A stretch of DNA of 15,992 nt from Faecalicatena sp. (GCA_009774255.1 VSNK01000118.1:1-15992), one strand, 5' to 3'; positions 7,893-14,449 are shown, counted from the first letter of the stretch. Numbers and translations: made by a program. The notes: generated by a model not told the origin, from the sequence alone.

Positions 7893-8258
7893 TCATTTTG
7901 AAAAAATAGCATCATTCCTGGAAAGCAAATATACACAATACTGATTCATACTTATTCCCTCTCTTTTGGAATGTTCTGCCAATAGCCTGTGCAAACTTCG
8001 AGGTATCCTTAATTTAAATTGTCCTGAATAATCATCTAAATTGTCTGGATCATAAATTTCTATTCCCTCTTCAAGTGCAACTTCAAGCCATGCTCGTTTT
8101 GCATCTAGCGCACTTAACACCGCAGATTCCACTGTTTCACCACAAGTAATACATCCCGGAAGATCCGGATAAGAAACCACAAAGCCACCCTCATCTTTGT
8201 CTTCTACAATCTCCATACGATAAGACATTTCCATATAATCAGCTAAGGTTTTCATCAT
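7893..8258 (-). CDS. hicB: HicB-family antitoxin
   Basis: A 121-residue antitoxin that should bind and neutralise HicA and repress their common promoter. The N-terminal HicB fold spans about residues 12-75 and includes the signature YRMEIVEDKDEGGFVVSYPD and LPGCITCGET. Residues 79-114 (GQFKLRIPRSLHRLLAE, GISMNQYCVYLLS) form a ribbon-helix-helix DNA-binding domain. Its start overlaps the hicA end by 20 bp, the usual tightly coupled arrangement. ATG codons at 8258 and 8255 are both possible. It looks intact, although it sits between broken genes. Toxin-antitoxin pairs often persist this way because loss of the antitoxin is toxic. Confidence 0.92.
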   Translation of the reverse strand: MMKTLADYMEMSYRMEIVEDKDEGGFVVSYPDLPGCITCGETVESAVLSALDAKRAWLEVALEEGIEIYDPDNLDDYSGQFKLRIPRSLHRLLAEHSKREGISMNQYCVYLLSRNDAIFSK

Positions 8259-8496
8259 TTATCGCCTCACTCTCTACAATTTGCTTAACCATCTCCACAT
8301 ATACTTTCTTAATTGGCTCATGCTTTGGAATAGTAATAGGCCGACATCCTGATTTTCTAAATGTACAATGGCTACTTCCACTTTTCGGAGTCTTCATCTC
8401 ATAACCATAACTTTCCAATACCTTACATAATTCATCGAATCTAAGATCTTTTTGCAAAGCACAAATACGTGTTAATAGTTTATCCCACTTTGACAT
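8239..8496 (-). CDS. hicA: HicA-family mRNA interferase toxin
   Basis: An 85-residue toxin of the double-stranded-RNA-binding-like HicA fold, expected to cleave mRNA on ribosomes or free in the cytoplasm. The family pattern is LCKVLESYGYEMKTPKSGSS, then HCTFRK with the catalytic-type His43, and PITIPKHEPIKKVYVEMV near residues 53-70. AGGAGG at 8505-8510 lies 8 nt before the ATG. The N-terminal ~20 residues (MSKWDKLLTRICALQKDLRF) precede the core fold and are somewhat longer than in the shortest HicA proteins; this extended form is common in Clostridia. It is the first gene of the hicAB operon, with toxin before antitoxin. No frameshift or stop is visible, so the pair may be active. Confidence 0.92.
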   Translation of the reverse strand: MSKWDKLLTRICALQKDLRFDELCKVLESYGYEMKTPKSGSSHCTFRKSGCRPITIPKHEPIKKVYVEMVKQIVESEAINDENLS

Positions 8497-8517
8497 CTTG
8501 AATACCTCCTATTCTAT

Positions 8518-8546
8518 ATTATAGGTGGTGTCATATTGGGTGTCAA
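8518..8546 (-). promoter_or_regulatory. hicAB promoter with overlapping direct repeat
   Basis: On the minus strand a perfect TTGACA (8541-8546) and a perfect TATAAT (8518-8523) are separated by 17 nt, the ideal sigma-A layout. Transcription would begin about 15 nt before the hicA ATG. The -35 and spacer contain two copies of TGACACC 12 nt apart, a good candidate operator for the ribbon-helix-helix domain of HicB. The promoter match is directly seen; operator use is inferred from known HicB autoregulation. Confidence 0.8.
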
Positions 8547-8551
8547 CAAAT

Positions 8552-8821
8552 TTAATATAACCGGCCAAGCAGTTCCATCCATTTTTGGTTCACATTCCTG
8601 CTTTTTGAAATCTTCCGGAACTCAATCCTCACCTCTTCATTGGGAATATGCGCCGTCCCATCCTCCTGCCAGACAAGGTACACCAGATGGATCAACAGCG
8701 TCAGCACATCATCGCGGTTCTTAAAAGTCTCAAAATCATTCTCAAAAAGATCCGTGTCAACGTCTACATCTTCTCCGGAAATCATTCGGGAAAGGGTCTC
8801 CTGTAGCTTGAGTAGTTTCCT
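8552..8821 (-). pseudogene. Middle piece of the AAA-ATPase/PD-(D/E)XK nuclease-like gene
   Basis: The minus-strand frame encodes KLQETLSRMISGEDVDVDTD, LFENDFETFKNRDDVLTLLI, HLVYLVWQEDG and HIPNEEVRIEF, ending WMELLGRLY and a stop. The block DDVLTLLIHL...IPNEEVR...F is the hallmark linker between ATPase and nuclease parts of the same family as the fragment at 7189-7464. The two pieces are collinear on the same strand and would need only a short bridge to rejoin, so they are probably one gene split by inserted DNA. A TGA at 8822-8824 breaks the frame upstream, and no ATPase Walker motifs are visible further out, so the 5' half is also gone. The stretch 8825-8939 shows no supportable gene. Confidence 0.78.
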
Positions 8822-8939
8822 TCATTTTACTATAGTCCACAGGGATTCACAAGCACCAATTCCATTTATGCCCGTTTCAACGCCGTCTGCCATCTGGTAA
8901 TTTGAGCATTGTTTTTTTGACTGACGTTGTAATATAATT

Positions 8940-9140
8940 GTTACAGTTCGTTCACGGCCTAACCGGACGCAAACTGTAACGCATCCAGCCTATTGAAAAG
9001 CCGCCTGACGGCGGTCCTAAGCGCCTGTGACGCTTGTTTAGGACCGACCGAAACGGAGTGTAGACGGGCTGGATGCCTGAAACCGCAGCTTTATAGGCCG
9101 GATGCCTTGCAGCGGGGTGCAAGGCGCCATGAACAGTAAC
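8940..9140. mobile_element. MITE-like element with 8-bp target duplication
   Basis: The 201-bp element begins GTTACAGTTC and ends GAACAGTAAC, inverted repeats matching at 9 of 10 positions. It is flanked by identical ATATAATT at 8932-8939 and 9141-9148. Inside are strong hairpins: GTTACAGTT/AACTGTAAC (8940-8948, 8972-8980); GCATCCAGCC/GGCTGGATGC (8981-8990, 9067-9076), enclosing GGTCCTAA/TTAGGACC (9013-9020, 9038-9045); and GCCTTGCA/TGCAAGGC (9104-9111, 9118-9125). No transposase or other open frame of note is present, so any movement would need a transposase from elsewhere. Target duplication length is 8 bp, or 9 if the shared G is counted. The parent insertion-sequence family was not identified. 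It lies directly upstream of the kinase gene's ribosome binding site. Confidence 0.78.
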
Positions 9141-9176
9141 ATATAATTGTCTTACAAAGAAAGAGGAGGTGTGGAA

Positions 9177-9785
9177 ATGGTGCTTTCCCTGCAAGGATGC
9201 ATGGCCGTAGGAAAAACGACAGCCATAAGATATCTGCAAAAGCATGCGCCATATGTCAATGTCAGTTATGAAATCAATACGGAGATTATGGATGAAATAA
9301 AGAGGCGCCATTTAGATAAAAATAAATATGAGGATTATTTAGAAATTCAAAAACTATGGCTTCATAAGGAAATTGTGCGTTATGGCAGGGCAAGGAAATT
9401 TTCTTGCAGTGTTATGGACTTTGGGGCGGAAGAAATTGAGTTTTATACATTAAATTACCCACGTACAATCGGGCAAAATTGGGAGATTGAAGCTATGCTG
9501 CATCATGAACTGGAAGCAGTAAGGAAATGCATGCCTGCAAGGATTTTATTTTTAGATGCGTCAGACGAAGTACTGATCAAACATAAGGAATCCGATGCAG
9601 TCCGTCCCAGGACTTTTTTTCAACATTACCTGAAATATTTACTTCCGTTAAAAAGACAGTGGTTTATAGGAAAAGAGAATGTTGATGTGTTATATGTTGA
9701 CGATTTAAGTATTGATGAGGCTGGAGAAAAGGTAAAGGAATGGGTAGATTCATGTATCCGGAAATATGTCCGGCTGTGCGGTTAG
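9177..9785 (+). CDS. P-loop (deoxy)nucleoside/nucleotide kinase-like protein
   Basis: A 202-residue soluble protein with a clear Walker A loop, GCMAVGKT at residues 7-14, after a single beta strand (MVLSLQ). The stretch CSVMDFGAEEIEFY (77-90) sits where nucleoside kinases place a D-x-G/R-type strand. ARILFLDASDEVLIKHKESD (121-140) with Arg143 and Arg145 resembles the strand and arginine-bearing lid of thymidylate-kinase-like or AAA_33-type proteins. Substrate cannot be named. The ATG at 9177 is chosen because AGGAGG (9164-9169) is 7 nt upstream; the in-frame TTG at 9147 lies in the MITE flank. It is separated by 27 bp from the DUF5131 gene, so the two are probably one transcript. Codons are AT-rich compared with the agmatine operon, suggesting acquired DNA. 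Confidence 0.75.
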   Translation: MVLSLQGCMAVGKTTAIRYLQKHAPYVNVSYEINTEIMDEIKRRHLDKNKYEDYLEIQKLWLHKEIVRYGRARKFSCSVMDFGAEEIEFYTLNYPRTIGQNWEIEAMLHHELEAVRKCMPARILFLDASDEVLIKHKESDAVRPRTFFQHYLKYLLPLKRQWFIGKENVDVLYVDDLSIDEAGEKVKEWVDSCIRKYVRLCG

Positions 9786-9812
9786 ATTTTTTTAAAAGTG
9801 AGGGAAAAAAGT

Positions 9813-10529
9813 ATGGCAATGTGGAATCCGTGGCGCGGCTGCCACAAATATAGCGAAGGCTGTAGATATTGTTACATTCATAAGGGCGACTCTAAGCGTG
9901 GAATTGATACAAATAATATTGTTAAAACGGAAAAATTCGACGCTCCTGTCGCTAAAAATAAATCGGGAGCATATAAAATGAAATCAGGACAGACCGTATA
10001 TCTCTGCTTTTCTACGGATTTTCTGGTTGAGGACGCGGATGTGTGGCGTTCGGAATGCTGGCAGATGATACGGGAGCGTTCCGATCTGCACTTTCTGTTT
10101 TTAACAAAGCGCATTGAGCGATTTATGGATTGTATCCCGGAGGACTGGAACGATGGATACGATAATGTCACTGTCGGATGTACGGTAGAAAATCAAGACA
10201 GGGCTGATTACAGGCTTTCCATTTTCAAGGAGCTGCCTATAAAGCATAAAAATATTATCTGTCAGCCATTGATTGGGGAGATAGATCTTTCCGCATATCT
10301 GAATCATATTGAGTTAGTCGTAGTTGGCGGCGAATCAGACAAAAATGCAAGACCGCTTGATTATGCGTGGGTGCTTTCCATACGGGAGCAATGTATCTCA
10401 CAAAAAGTAAGCTTTGAGTTCCGGCAGTGTGGGACACATTTTATTAAGGACGGAAAAAGCTACACTCTGCCCACTCGCGACTTATGTAGTCAGGCGAAAA
10501 AAGCAAATATCAACTGGAATCGGGAATAA
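9813..10529 (+). CDS. DUF5131 / phage Gp37-Gp68-like protein
   Basis: A 238-residue protein opening MAMWNPWRGCHKYSEGCRYC, the defining start of DUF5131 proteins. Cys10, Cys17 and Cys20 form a C-x6-C-x2-C cluster like the iron-sulphur site of radical SAM enzymes. Further family-like motifs are VYLCFSTDFLVEDADVWR, FLFLTKRIERF, NVTVGCTVENQ, ICQPLIGEIDL and VVVGGESDKNARPLDYAW. Members occur in phages and mobile islands and their biochemical role is not established. The ATG at 9813 has GAGGG 8-12 nt upstream; a GTG at 9798 is less likely. It follows the kinase closely, suggesting linked function. No recognisable Rho-independent terminator follows; the downstream ~30 bp hold short TTGCAT/ATGCAA inverted repeats. 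Confidence 0.85.
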   Translation: MAMWNPWRGCHKYSEGCRYCYIHKGDSKRGIDTNNIVKTEKFDAPVAKNKSGAYKMKSGQTVYLCFSTDFLVEDADVWRSECWQMIRERSDLHFLFLTKRIERFMDCIPEDWNDGYDNVTVGCTVENQDRADYRLSIFKELPIKHKNIICQPLIGEIDLSAYLNHIELVVVGGESDKNARPLDYAWVLSIREQCISQKVSFEFRQCGTHFIKDGKSYTLPTRDLCSQAKKANINWNRE

Positions 10530-10605
10530 GATTGCATTGCAATAAATTGCATGCAAATGACCTGATGAACCGCAACCGCACAGCTGGAAAAAATTTAAAA
10601 TCATT

Positions 10606-10629
10606 TGAAAGGAATCGGCTGTCTCGCGC
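10606..10629 (+). promoter_or_regulatory. Candidate autoregulated ECF promoter
   Basis: TGAAAGGAATC (10606-10616) followed shortly by GTCTCGCGC (10621-10629) lies about 40 nt upstream of the sigma gene. ECF sigma factors commonly drive their own operon from a -35 element containing GGAA/TGAAA and a -10 element rich in CGTC/GCG. The spacing is plausible but the exact boxes are a guess, and no sigma-A promoter is obvious here. Confidence 0.35.
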
Positions 10630-10665
10630 ATATTAGTAATGTAAGGCCTTAAGGAGTGAACATAT

Positions 10666-11133
10666 ATGTCGAATGAAGAATTTGCAGCCCTTGCGGTAAA
10701 GTACATGGACACCATATATCGTGTGGCATATAGCTGGACAAAGAATCCCGATGATGCAAATGATGTGACGCAGGACGTTTTAATACAACTATACAAGACT
10801 AACAAGGAATTTGAATCAGATTCCCATTTAAAGAATTGGTTAATCAGAGTCACCGTCAATCAATGTAAGATGCTGTTCCGGTCCCCATGGAGGAAAATAG
10901 AGGACATTGGAGAATATGCGGATACTCTCGGATTCGAAGAGGAAAGTCATCTGGCTTTGTTCCAGGCGCTGATGAAGCTCGATAAGAAATACAGAGTGCC
11001 GATTCTGCTATTCTATTATGAGGGATATTCCACAGCAGAGATTGCCTCGATATTGAAAGTACCGGAAAAAACGGTCAGTACCAGACTATTTCGAGCAAGG
11101 GCAAAATTAAAGGATTATCTGAAGGAGGAGTAA
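10666..11133 (+). CDS. ECF-type RNA polymerase sigma factor
   Basis: A 155-residue sigma-70 family protein with only regions 2 and 4, as in extracytoplasmic function sigma factors. Region 2 spans about residues 8-75, with the typical YRVAYSWTKNPDDANDVTQD and VLIQLYK stretch. Region 4 spans about 100-152, with YRVPILLFYYEGYSTAEIA as the start of the helix-turn-helix and KVPEKTVSTRLFRARAKLK as its recognition part. AAGGAG at 10651-10656 lies 9 nt before the ATG. The next gene starts 4 bp after its stop and encodes a single-pass membrane protein, the usual place for a cognate anti-sigma factor. The activating signal and target genes are unknown; the downstream small gene and the operon itself are candidates. 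Confidence 0.93.
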   Translation: MSNEEFAALAVKYMDTIYRVAYSWTKNPDDANDVTQDVLIQLYKTNKEFESDSHLKNWLIRVTVNQCKMLFRSPWRKIEDIGEYADTLGFEEESHLALFQALMKLDKKYRVPILLFYYEGYSTAEIASILKVPEKTVSTRLFRARAKLKDYLKEE

Positions 11134-11137
11134 GAAA

Positions 11138-11740
11138 ATGACAGATAAAGAGAAATTTCAGACAATGTTTGACAAGCTGCATGCTTCTCCGGATGTATTG
11201 ACGGAGGTGCTGAATATGACAATAAAAGAGAATGCTGTCCCAATTAGAAGGAAACGTTTTATACCTAAAGCAGCCGTAGCCGCAGCGGCATTCGTATTCG
11301 TAGTCGGAGCCGGCAGCGCGGCATATGCCATGGATCTTGGAGGAATTCAGAGAAGCGTGCAGGTGTGGATTCACGGAGAACAGACAGACGCAACGTTTAC
11401 TGTAGAGAACGGAAGCTATACACTGGATTATAAAGACGCGGATGGAAATGACGTTCAGCGGGGCGGCGGTGGTGTCGCATATGAGAACGGTACGGAAAGA
11501 CCATTAACTGCTGACGAACTGATGGAAGAACTCAACGCGCCGGAAGTTGAGTATAAAGAAGACGGAACGGTATGGATTTATTACCTGGATCAGGAAATGG
11601 AAATTACAGATAAATTTGAGGATGGTTTTTGCTTTGTGCAGTTAAATGTTGACGGACAGACACAGTATATGACGGTGAAGTACCAGGATGGATATGCTAT
11701 GAGTCCCCATGGATATGTACAGCCTTCCGAATTCGATTAG
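11138..11740 (+). CDS. Probable membrane anti-sigma factor
   Basis: A 200-residue protein with a short N-terminal cytoplasmic part (residues 1-42, ending in the basic RRKRFIPK), one transmembrane helix at about 43-64 (rich in Ala and Val), and an acidic extracytoplasmic domain of ~135 residues with many Thr, Tyr and Asp. That is the topology of anti-sigma factors that hold an ECF sigma factor at the membrane until a signal arrives. No zinc-binding anti-sigma Cys/His motif is visible, so it does not belong to the ZAS group. The external part contains a glycine run (RGGGGVAYENG). The assignment rests on the 4-bp spacing from the sigma gene and the topology; no named family was recognised with certainty. 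Confidence 0.75.
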   Translation: MTDKEKFQTMFDKLHASPDVLTEVLNMTIKENAVPIRRKRFIPKAAVAAAAFVFVVGAGSAAYAMDLGGIQRSVQVWIHGEQTDATFTVENGSYTLDYKDADGNDVQRGGGGVAYENGTERPLTADELMEELNAPEVEYKEDGTVWIYYLDQEMEITDKFEDGFCFVQLNVDGQTQYMTVKYQDGYAMSPHGYVQPSEFD

Positions 11741-11796
11741 GAGTAATAGACAAGCCAAGATGTGTCAGTTATTTTCCTGCCACTCCTTAATATCGT

Positions 11797-11875
11797 GTTG
11801 CAGGTCACACCCTGACCAGGCGTGCCCTGTAACTCAGGCCGCATTTTGAATTGCCTACGGCAGTGGGCGGCCTGA
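11797..11875. repeat. Degenerate copy of the MITE-type palindrome plus second hairpin
   Basis: The first hairpin spans 11797-11833: GTTGCAGG pairs with CCTGTAAC (one G-T pair), with an inner CAC/GTG. Its layout resembles the left-end palindrome of the element at 8940: GTT-purine-CAG outer arm, CC-T-purine-ACC centre and CTGTAAC end. The second hairpin, immediately adjacent, has a perfect 9-bp stem TCAGGCCGC/GCGGCCTGA (11834-11842, 11867-11875), enclosing TGCC-TAC-GGCA. It lies in the 222-bp gap after the anti-sigma gene and could also help end that transcript, although no T-run follows. Confidence 0.5.
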
Positions 11876-11962
11876 ATACCAGCTTTTATGATCTGATTTG
11901 ACTTTTTACGATTCGAATGGTATTTTGCTTTCTATAGGACACAGAAGGGAGAAAGGTGGAAT

Positions 11963-12118
11963 ATGGAGCGGATGAACACGCAAGAAATTGCAAGACTGGT
12001 TTTAGGGTTGAGAGCTGCCGGATGGAGCGATAAGAAAATCAATGATTTTATTCTCTACATCGAAACCGGGGAAGAACAGTATAAGCCGAAACCGGACTCG
12101 GAAGAAAAGGCTGAATAA
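11963..12118 (+). CDS. Small hypothetical protein, 51 residues
   Basis: An open frame starting MERMNTQEIARLVLGLRAAG, continuing WSDKKINDFILYIETGEEQY and ending in a charged tail KPKPDSEEKAE. The sequence looks like a folded helical miniprotein (amphipathic helices at about 4-20 and 24-36), without signal peptide or membrane segment. GAAAGGTGG lies just upstream, close to the consensus but only 3 nt from the ATG at 11963; an ATG at 11972 would instead give 48 residues. The family was not recognised. It follows the ECF sigma/anti-sigma pair, separated by the structured repeat, so it may be a target or accessory of that operon, but this is a guess. Codon pattern and charged tail support a real gene. 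Confidence 0.6.
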   Translation: MERMNTQEIARLVLGLRAAGWSDKKINDFILYIETGEEQYKPKPDSEEKAE

Positions 12119-12182
12119 TCAACTGGCTGAGTACAGATGCGAAGTTGTAATTGTTTTATGAATTATCAGGCCGGGATTATTT

Positions 12183-12209
12183 CAGGCAGCCCACTTACCG
12201 GGCTGCCTG
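12183..12209 (-). terminator. Hairpin overlapping the end of the MATE gene
   Basis: A perfect 10-bp stem, CAGGCAGCCC with GGGCTGCCTG, encloses a 7-nt loop that contains the stop codon of the minus-strand MATE gene. On the minus strand it is followed by AAATAATCC, so the poly-U tract is poor. It probably ends the tetR operon, and being symmetric it could also slow + strand transcripts coming from the small gene. Confidence 0.5.
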
Positions 12210-13544
12210 TTCCATTGCCTGGACTCCATACTTCCTGTAAATCAGATACCCCGCTCCTGCCGTCACGAATTCGGTCACGCAGAATGCGGCCCACACTCCA
12301 TTGGCGCCCATGACTCTGCTGAGCAGGAAGGCCACGGGCATGATAACGAGGACATACCGCAGCAGGGAAATGTACAGGGAGGGGCGTCCCTTTCCCAGCC
12401 CTTCCAGCGCCCCGGAGCAGGTCACGGAGACTGCCGATACCACGAAGCCCAGGCTGATGATATGCAGAGCCGTCACGCCGCTTTGGACGGTCTGCGGATT
12501 CGTGGTAAACAGGCCGATCAGCTTTTTCGGAATCAGCCACGACAGGGTCATCCCTACCACCATTACGCCCATGGTGAGTACCAGGGTGGTCCGGAAGATC
12601 TGTTTCACGCGCTCCTTTTCCCCTGCGCCGAAATTGTACCCCATCAGCGGCCGGATTCCCTGGATGATGCCGTTTGCCGTCAGGTAAATGAAGGTCTGCA
12701 GCTTGTAATACACGCCCAGCACAAGGACGTATTTTTCAGAGAATCCCGCCAGGATCCCGTTCAGGACGGAGATCAGAAGAGAGGGCAGGGCCAGGCTCAG
12801 CGTGGCGGAGAGTCCGACCGAATACATCCTGGCCGCCACATTCCGATCCAGGCGGAAATATTTCCGCGATATATTCAGAGGAAGCGGATCAATCCTGCAG
12901 AAGATCAGATACACCACCAGCGTGATCACCTGGCCGATCCCGGTGGCGTAGGCAGCTCCGGCAATCCCCATGGCCGGAAAAAATCCGATTCCAAAGATCA
13001 TCAGCGGGTCCAGGATGATATTTGCTACAAATCCGCAGATCATGCTGAACATGGATACCTTCATCTTTCCCACAGCCTGAAATACCTTTTCATAGACCAG
13101 GGTCATGGCGATGACCACGGCAAATAGAAATGCCCGGTTGGAATATTCCAGCGCCATCCGGATGACGGTCTTGTCGGTAGAAAACATCCGCAGAAACGCA
13201 GGCATAATGGCAATGGAAATCACCATCAGCACGGCTCCGTGGATCATGTTCAGGAGCATTCCTTGGGTGGCCGCTTTATCCGCCTGCTCCTGTTCGCCCG
13301 CCCCCAGATAAAAGGCCACGGCTGCGTTGATCCCGATGGCAAATCCGATGGCAATGGCGTTGATCATATTCTGCACCGGGTAGACCAGGGATAGGGCTGT
13401 CATGGCCTCTTCGTTCAGTTTTGCCACAAAGTAGCTGTCCACAATGTTGTAAAGTGAGTTCACCGCCATGGAAATGACCATGGGCAGGGACATTGACAGC
13501 ACAAGGGGCAGTATCTTTTGTTCTTTCATAAATGTCTGTTCCAT
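12195..13544 (-). CDS. MATE-family exporter in a TetR-linked operon
   Basis: A 449-residue protein with about twelve hydrophobic segments, a second MATE exporter unlike the one at 5812. Family-like stretches are SLPMVISMAVNSLYNIVDSY in helix 1, IGFAIGINAAVAFYLGAGEQ early in the first half, and NGIIQGIRPLMGYNFGAGEK at the start of the second half. The ATG at 13544 is preceded by AGGAG (13553-13557) at 8 nt; an upstream in-frame ATG at 13580 lacks such a site. It is the last gene of a minus-strand set tetR / methyltransferase / MATE, a common layout in which a TetR repressor controls an efflux pump. Drug specificity cannot be inferred. Confidence 0.9.
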   Translation of the reverse strand: MEQTFMKEQKILPLVLSMSLPMVISMAVNSLYNIVDSYFVAKLNEEAMTALSLVYPVQNMINAIAIGFAIGINAAVAFYLGAGEQEQADKAATQGMLLNMIHGAVLMVISIAIMPAFLRMFSTDKTVIRMALEYSNRAFLFAVVIAMTLVYEKVFQAVGKMKVSMFSMICGFVANIILDPLMIFGIGFFPAMGIAGAAYATGIGQVITLVVYLIFCRIDPLPLNISRKYFRLDRNVAARMYSVGLSATLSLALPSLLISVLNGILAGFSEKYVLVLGVYYKLQTFIYLTANGIIQGIRPLMGYNFGAGEKERVKQIFRTTLVLTMGVMVVGMTLSWLIPKKLIGLFTTNPQTVQSGVTALHIISLGFVVSAVSVTCSGALEGLGKGRPSLYISLLRYVLVIMPVAFLLSRVMGANGVWAAFCVTEFVTAGAGYLIYRKYGVQAMEQAAR

Positions 13545-13607
13545 AAATAAATCTCCTATTGTCTGTAATCTTTCTTTCATACCTTGTGAAACGACCGAAC
13601 GGCTATA

Positions 13608-13645
13608 ACGGGCCGCCCTTTGGGGACACTATTTGTAGCGGCCGT
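13608..13645 (-). other. Hairpin between methyltransferase and MATE genes
   Basis: ACGGGCCGC (13608-13616) pairs with GCGGCCGT (13638-13645), 8 bp with one bulged G and a 21-nt loop, in the 102-bp gap between the two minus-strand genes. No T-run follows. It may adjust expression of the exporter relative to the upstream genes. The structure is seen; the role is unknown. Confidence 0.35.
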
Positions 13646-13646
13646 C

Positions 13647-14444
13647 CTACTCTTTGAGGTTACGTAATTCCAGCATGGCCGCGTAATGTCTGACTGTAAA
13701 TTCTTCCGGAACGATCTCTGTCAGGAGCCTGAGATGCTCCTCCTCCCAGGCTGCAATCTCCTCCGGAGACAGGGAAGCCCCGATGCCCCGGCAGGCTTTC
13801 ATCCTTCCGTTCCATGTTTCCCTTGTAAACGGTGCATCCACTTCATATTCCTCATGGTAGACGGGCTCGAAGCTTTCATAGACACAGTCCGGTACCTGGA
13901 TCGGCTTCTTTGTTTCGCCCGCTCCGCTCCAGTTGGGACTGTATTTCAACACCAGCCGTTCACTCGCGCCGGCGACCGGGTCCTCAAAAGGCAGCCATGC
14001 CATATAGAGAAGCAGCAGCCGGCCGTCTTTTTTTAACATCCTTGACAGACGGGGGACGATCCTTTCATGGTCAAAATACCAGAAACACTGGCAGGCTGTG
14101 ATTACGTCAAAGGTCTCTTCCGGAAAATCCACGTCCTCTGCCGCAGACGCCTGATATTGAATCCGCATGTTCATTTGCCCGGAAAGTACTTTTGCCTGGG
14201 CAATCTGATTTTCGGAAATGTCGGCGCCGAACCAGTGCGCTCCGAAATGATACATATTTCGCGGAAGAACACCTGTGCCGGTGCCTAAGTCCAGTACCGT
14301 CTGGCCTTCGACGCACAGCTTGCGGTCCGCGATTTTCCGGTAAAATACGGGCGGGTAGATGTCCCGGTATTTTGCATAATCTGCGGAGGTTCTTCCCCAG
14401 TCGAAGGGGCGGCCGCCGTCAATGGTTTTGTTTTTGATTTCCAT
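13647..14444 (-). CDS. Class I SAM-dependent methyltransferase
   Basis: A 265-residue cytoplasmic protein with motif I VLDLGTGTGVLP at residues 50-61 (SAM-binding glycine loop), GADISENQIAQAK around Asp75 (motif II acidic residue), the AEDVDFPEETFDVITACQ stretch (motifs III/IV), and LKKDGRLLLLYM typical of the following strand. The N-terminal GRTSADYAKYRDIYPPVFY is commonly seen in this small-molecule methyltransferase subgroup. Substrate unknown. A GGAGG ribosome site lies inside the last codons of tetR, and the ATG starts 5 nt after the tetR stop, so the two are likely translationally coupled. The role might be modification of the compound that the regulator senses or the pump exports, but that is inference. 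Confidence 0.88.
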   Translation of the reverse strand: MEIKNKTIDGGRPFDWGRTSADYAKYRDIYPPVFYRKIADRKLCVEGQTVLDLGTGTGVLPRNMYHFGAHWFGADISENQIAQAKVLSGQMNMRIQYQASAAEDVDFPEETFDVITACQCFWYFDHERIVPRLSRMLKKDGRLLLLYMAWLPFEDPVAGASERLVLKYSPNWSGAGETKKPIQVPDCVYESFEPVYHEEYEVDAPFTRETWNGRMKACRGIGASLSPEEIAAWEEEHLRLLTEIVPEEFTVRHYAAMLELRNLKE

Positions 14445-14449
14445 AAATA

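Noticed and set aside
7818..7910. A 29-codon minus-strand frame (MMLFFQNECYREAIEKQYRR...) overlapping the end of hicB.
   Set aside because: It starts inside hicB in another frame, has no ribosome site and no recognisable family; the hicB end (MNQYCVYLLSRNDAIFSK) is normal, so a frameshift is not needed to explain it.
8822..8900. Minus-strand frame YQMADGVETGINGIGACESL ending WTIVK just before the nuclease fragment.
   Set aside because: It could be the tail of a transposase-like or other gene, but there are too few residues to name a family, so it was not listed as a feature.
8955..8965. Resemblance of GCCTAAC (8957 region) and GTTAGGC (window end) to integron attC boxes.
   Set aside because: The boxes match the short consensus, but they lie in the centres of separate palindromes and not at the two ends of one attC-like site. 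No integron integrase or cassette array is present.
12462..13127. Large plus-strand open frame (221 codons) opposite the second MATE gene.
   Set aside because: It is a shadow of the GC-rich MATE gene, with composition rich in His, Gln and Arg, no ribosome site and no domain.
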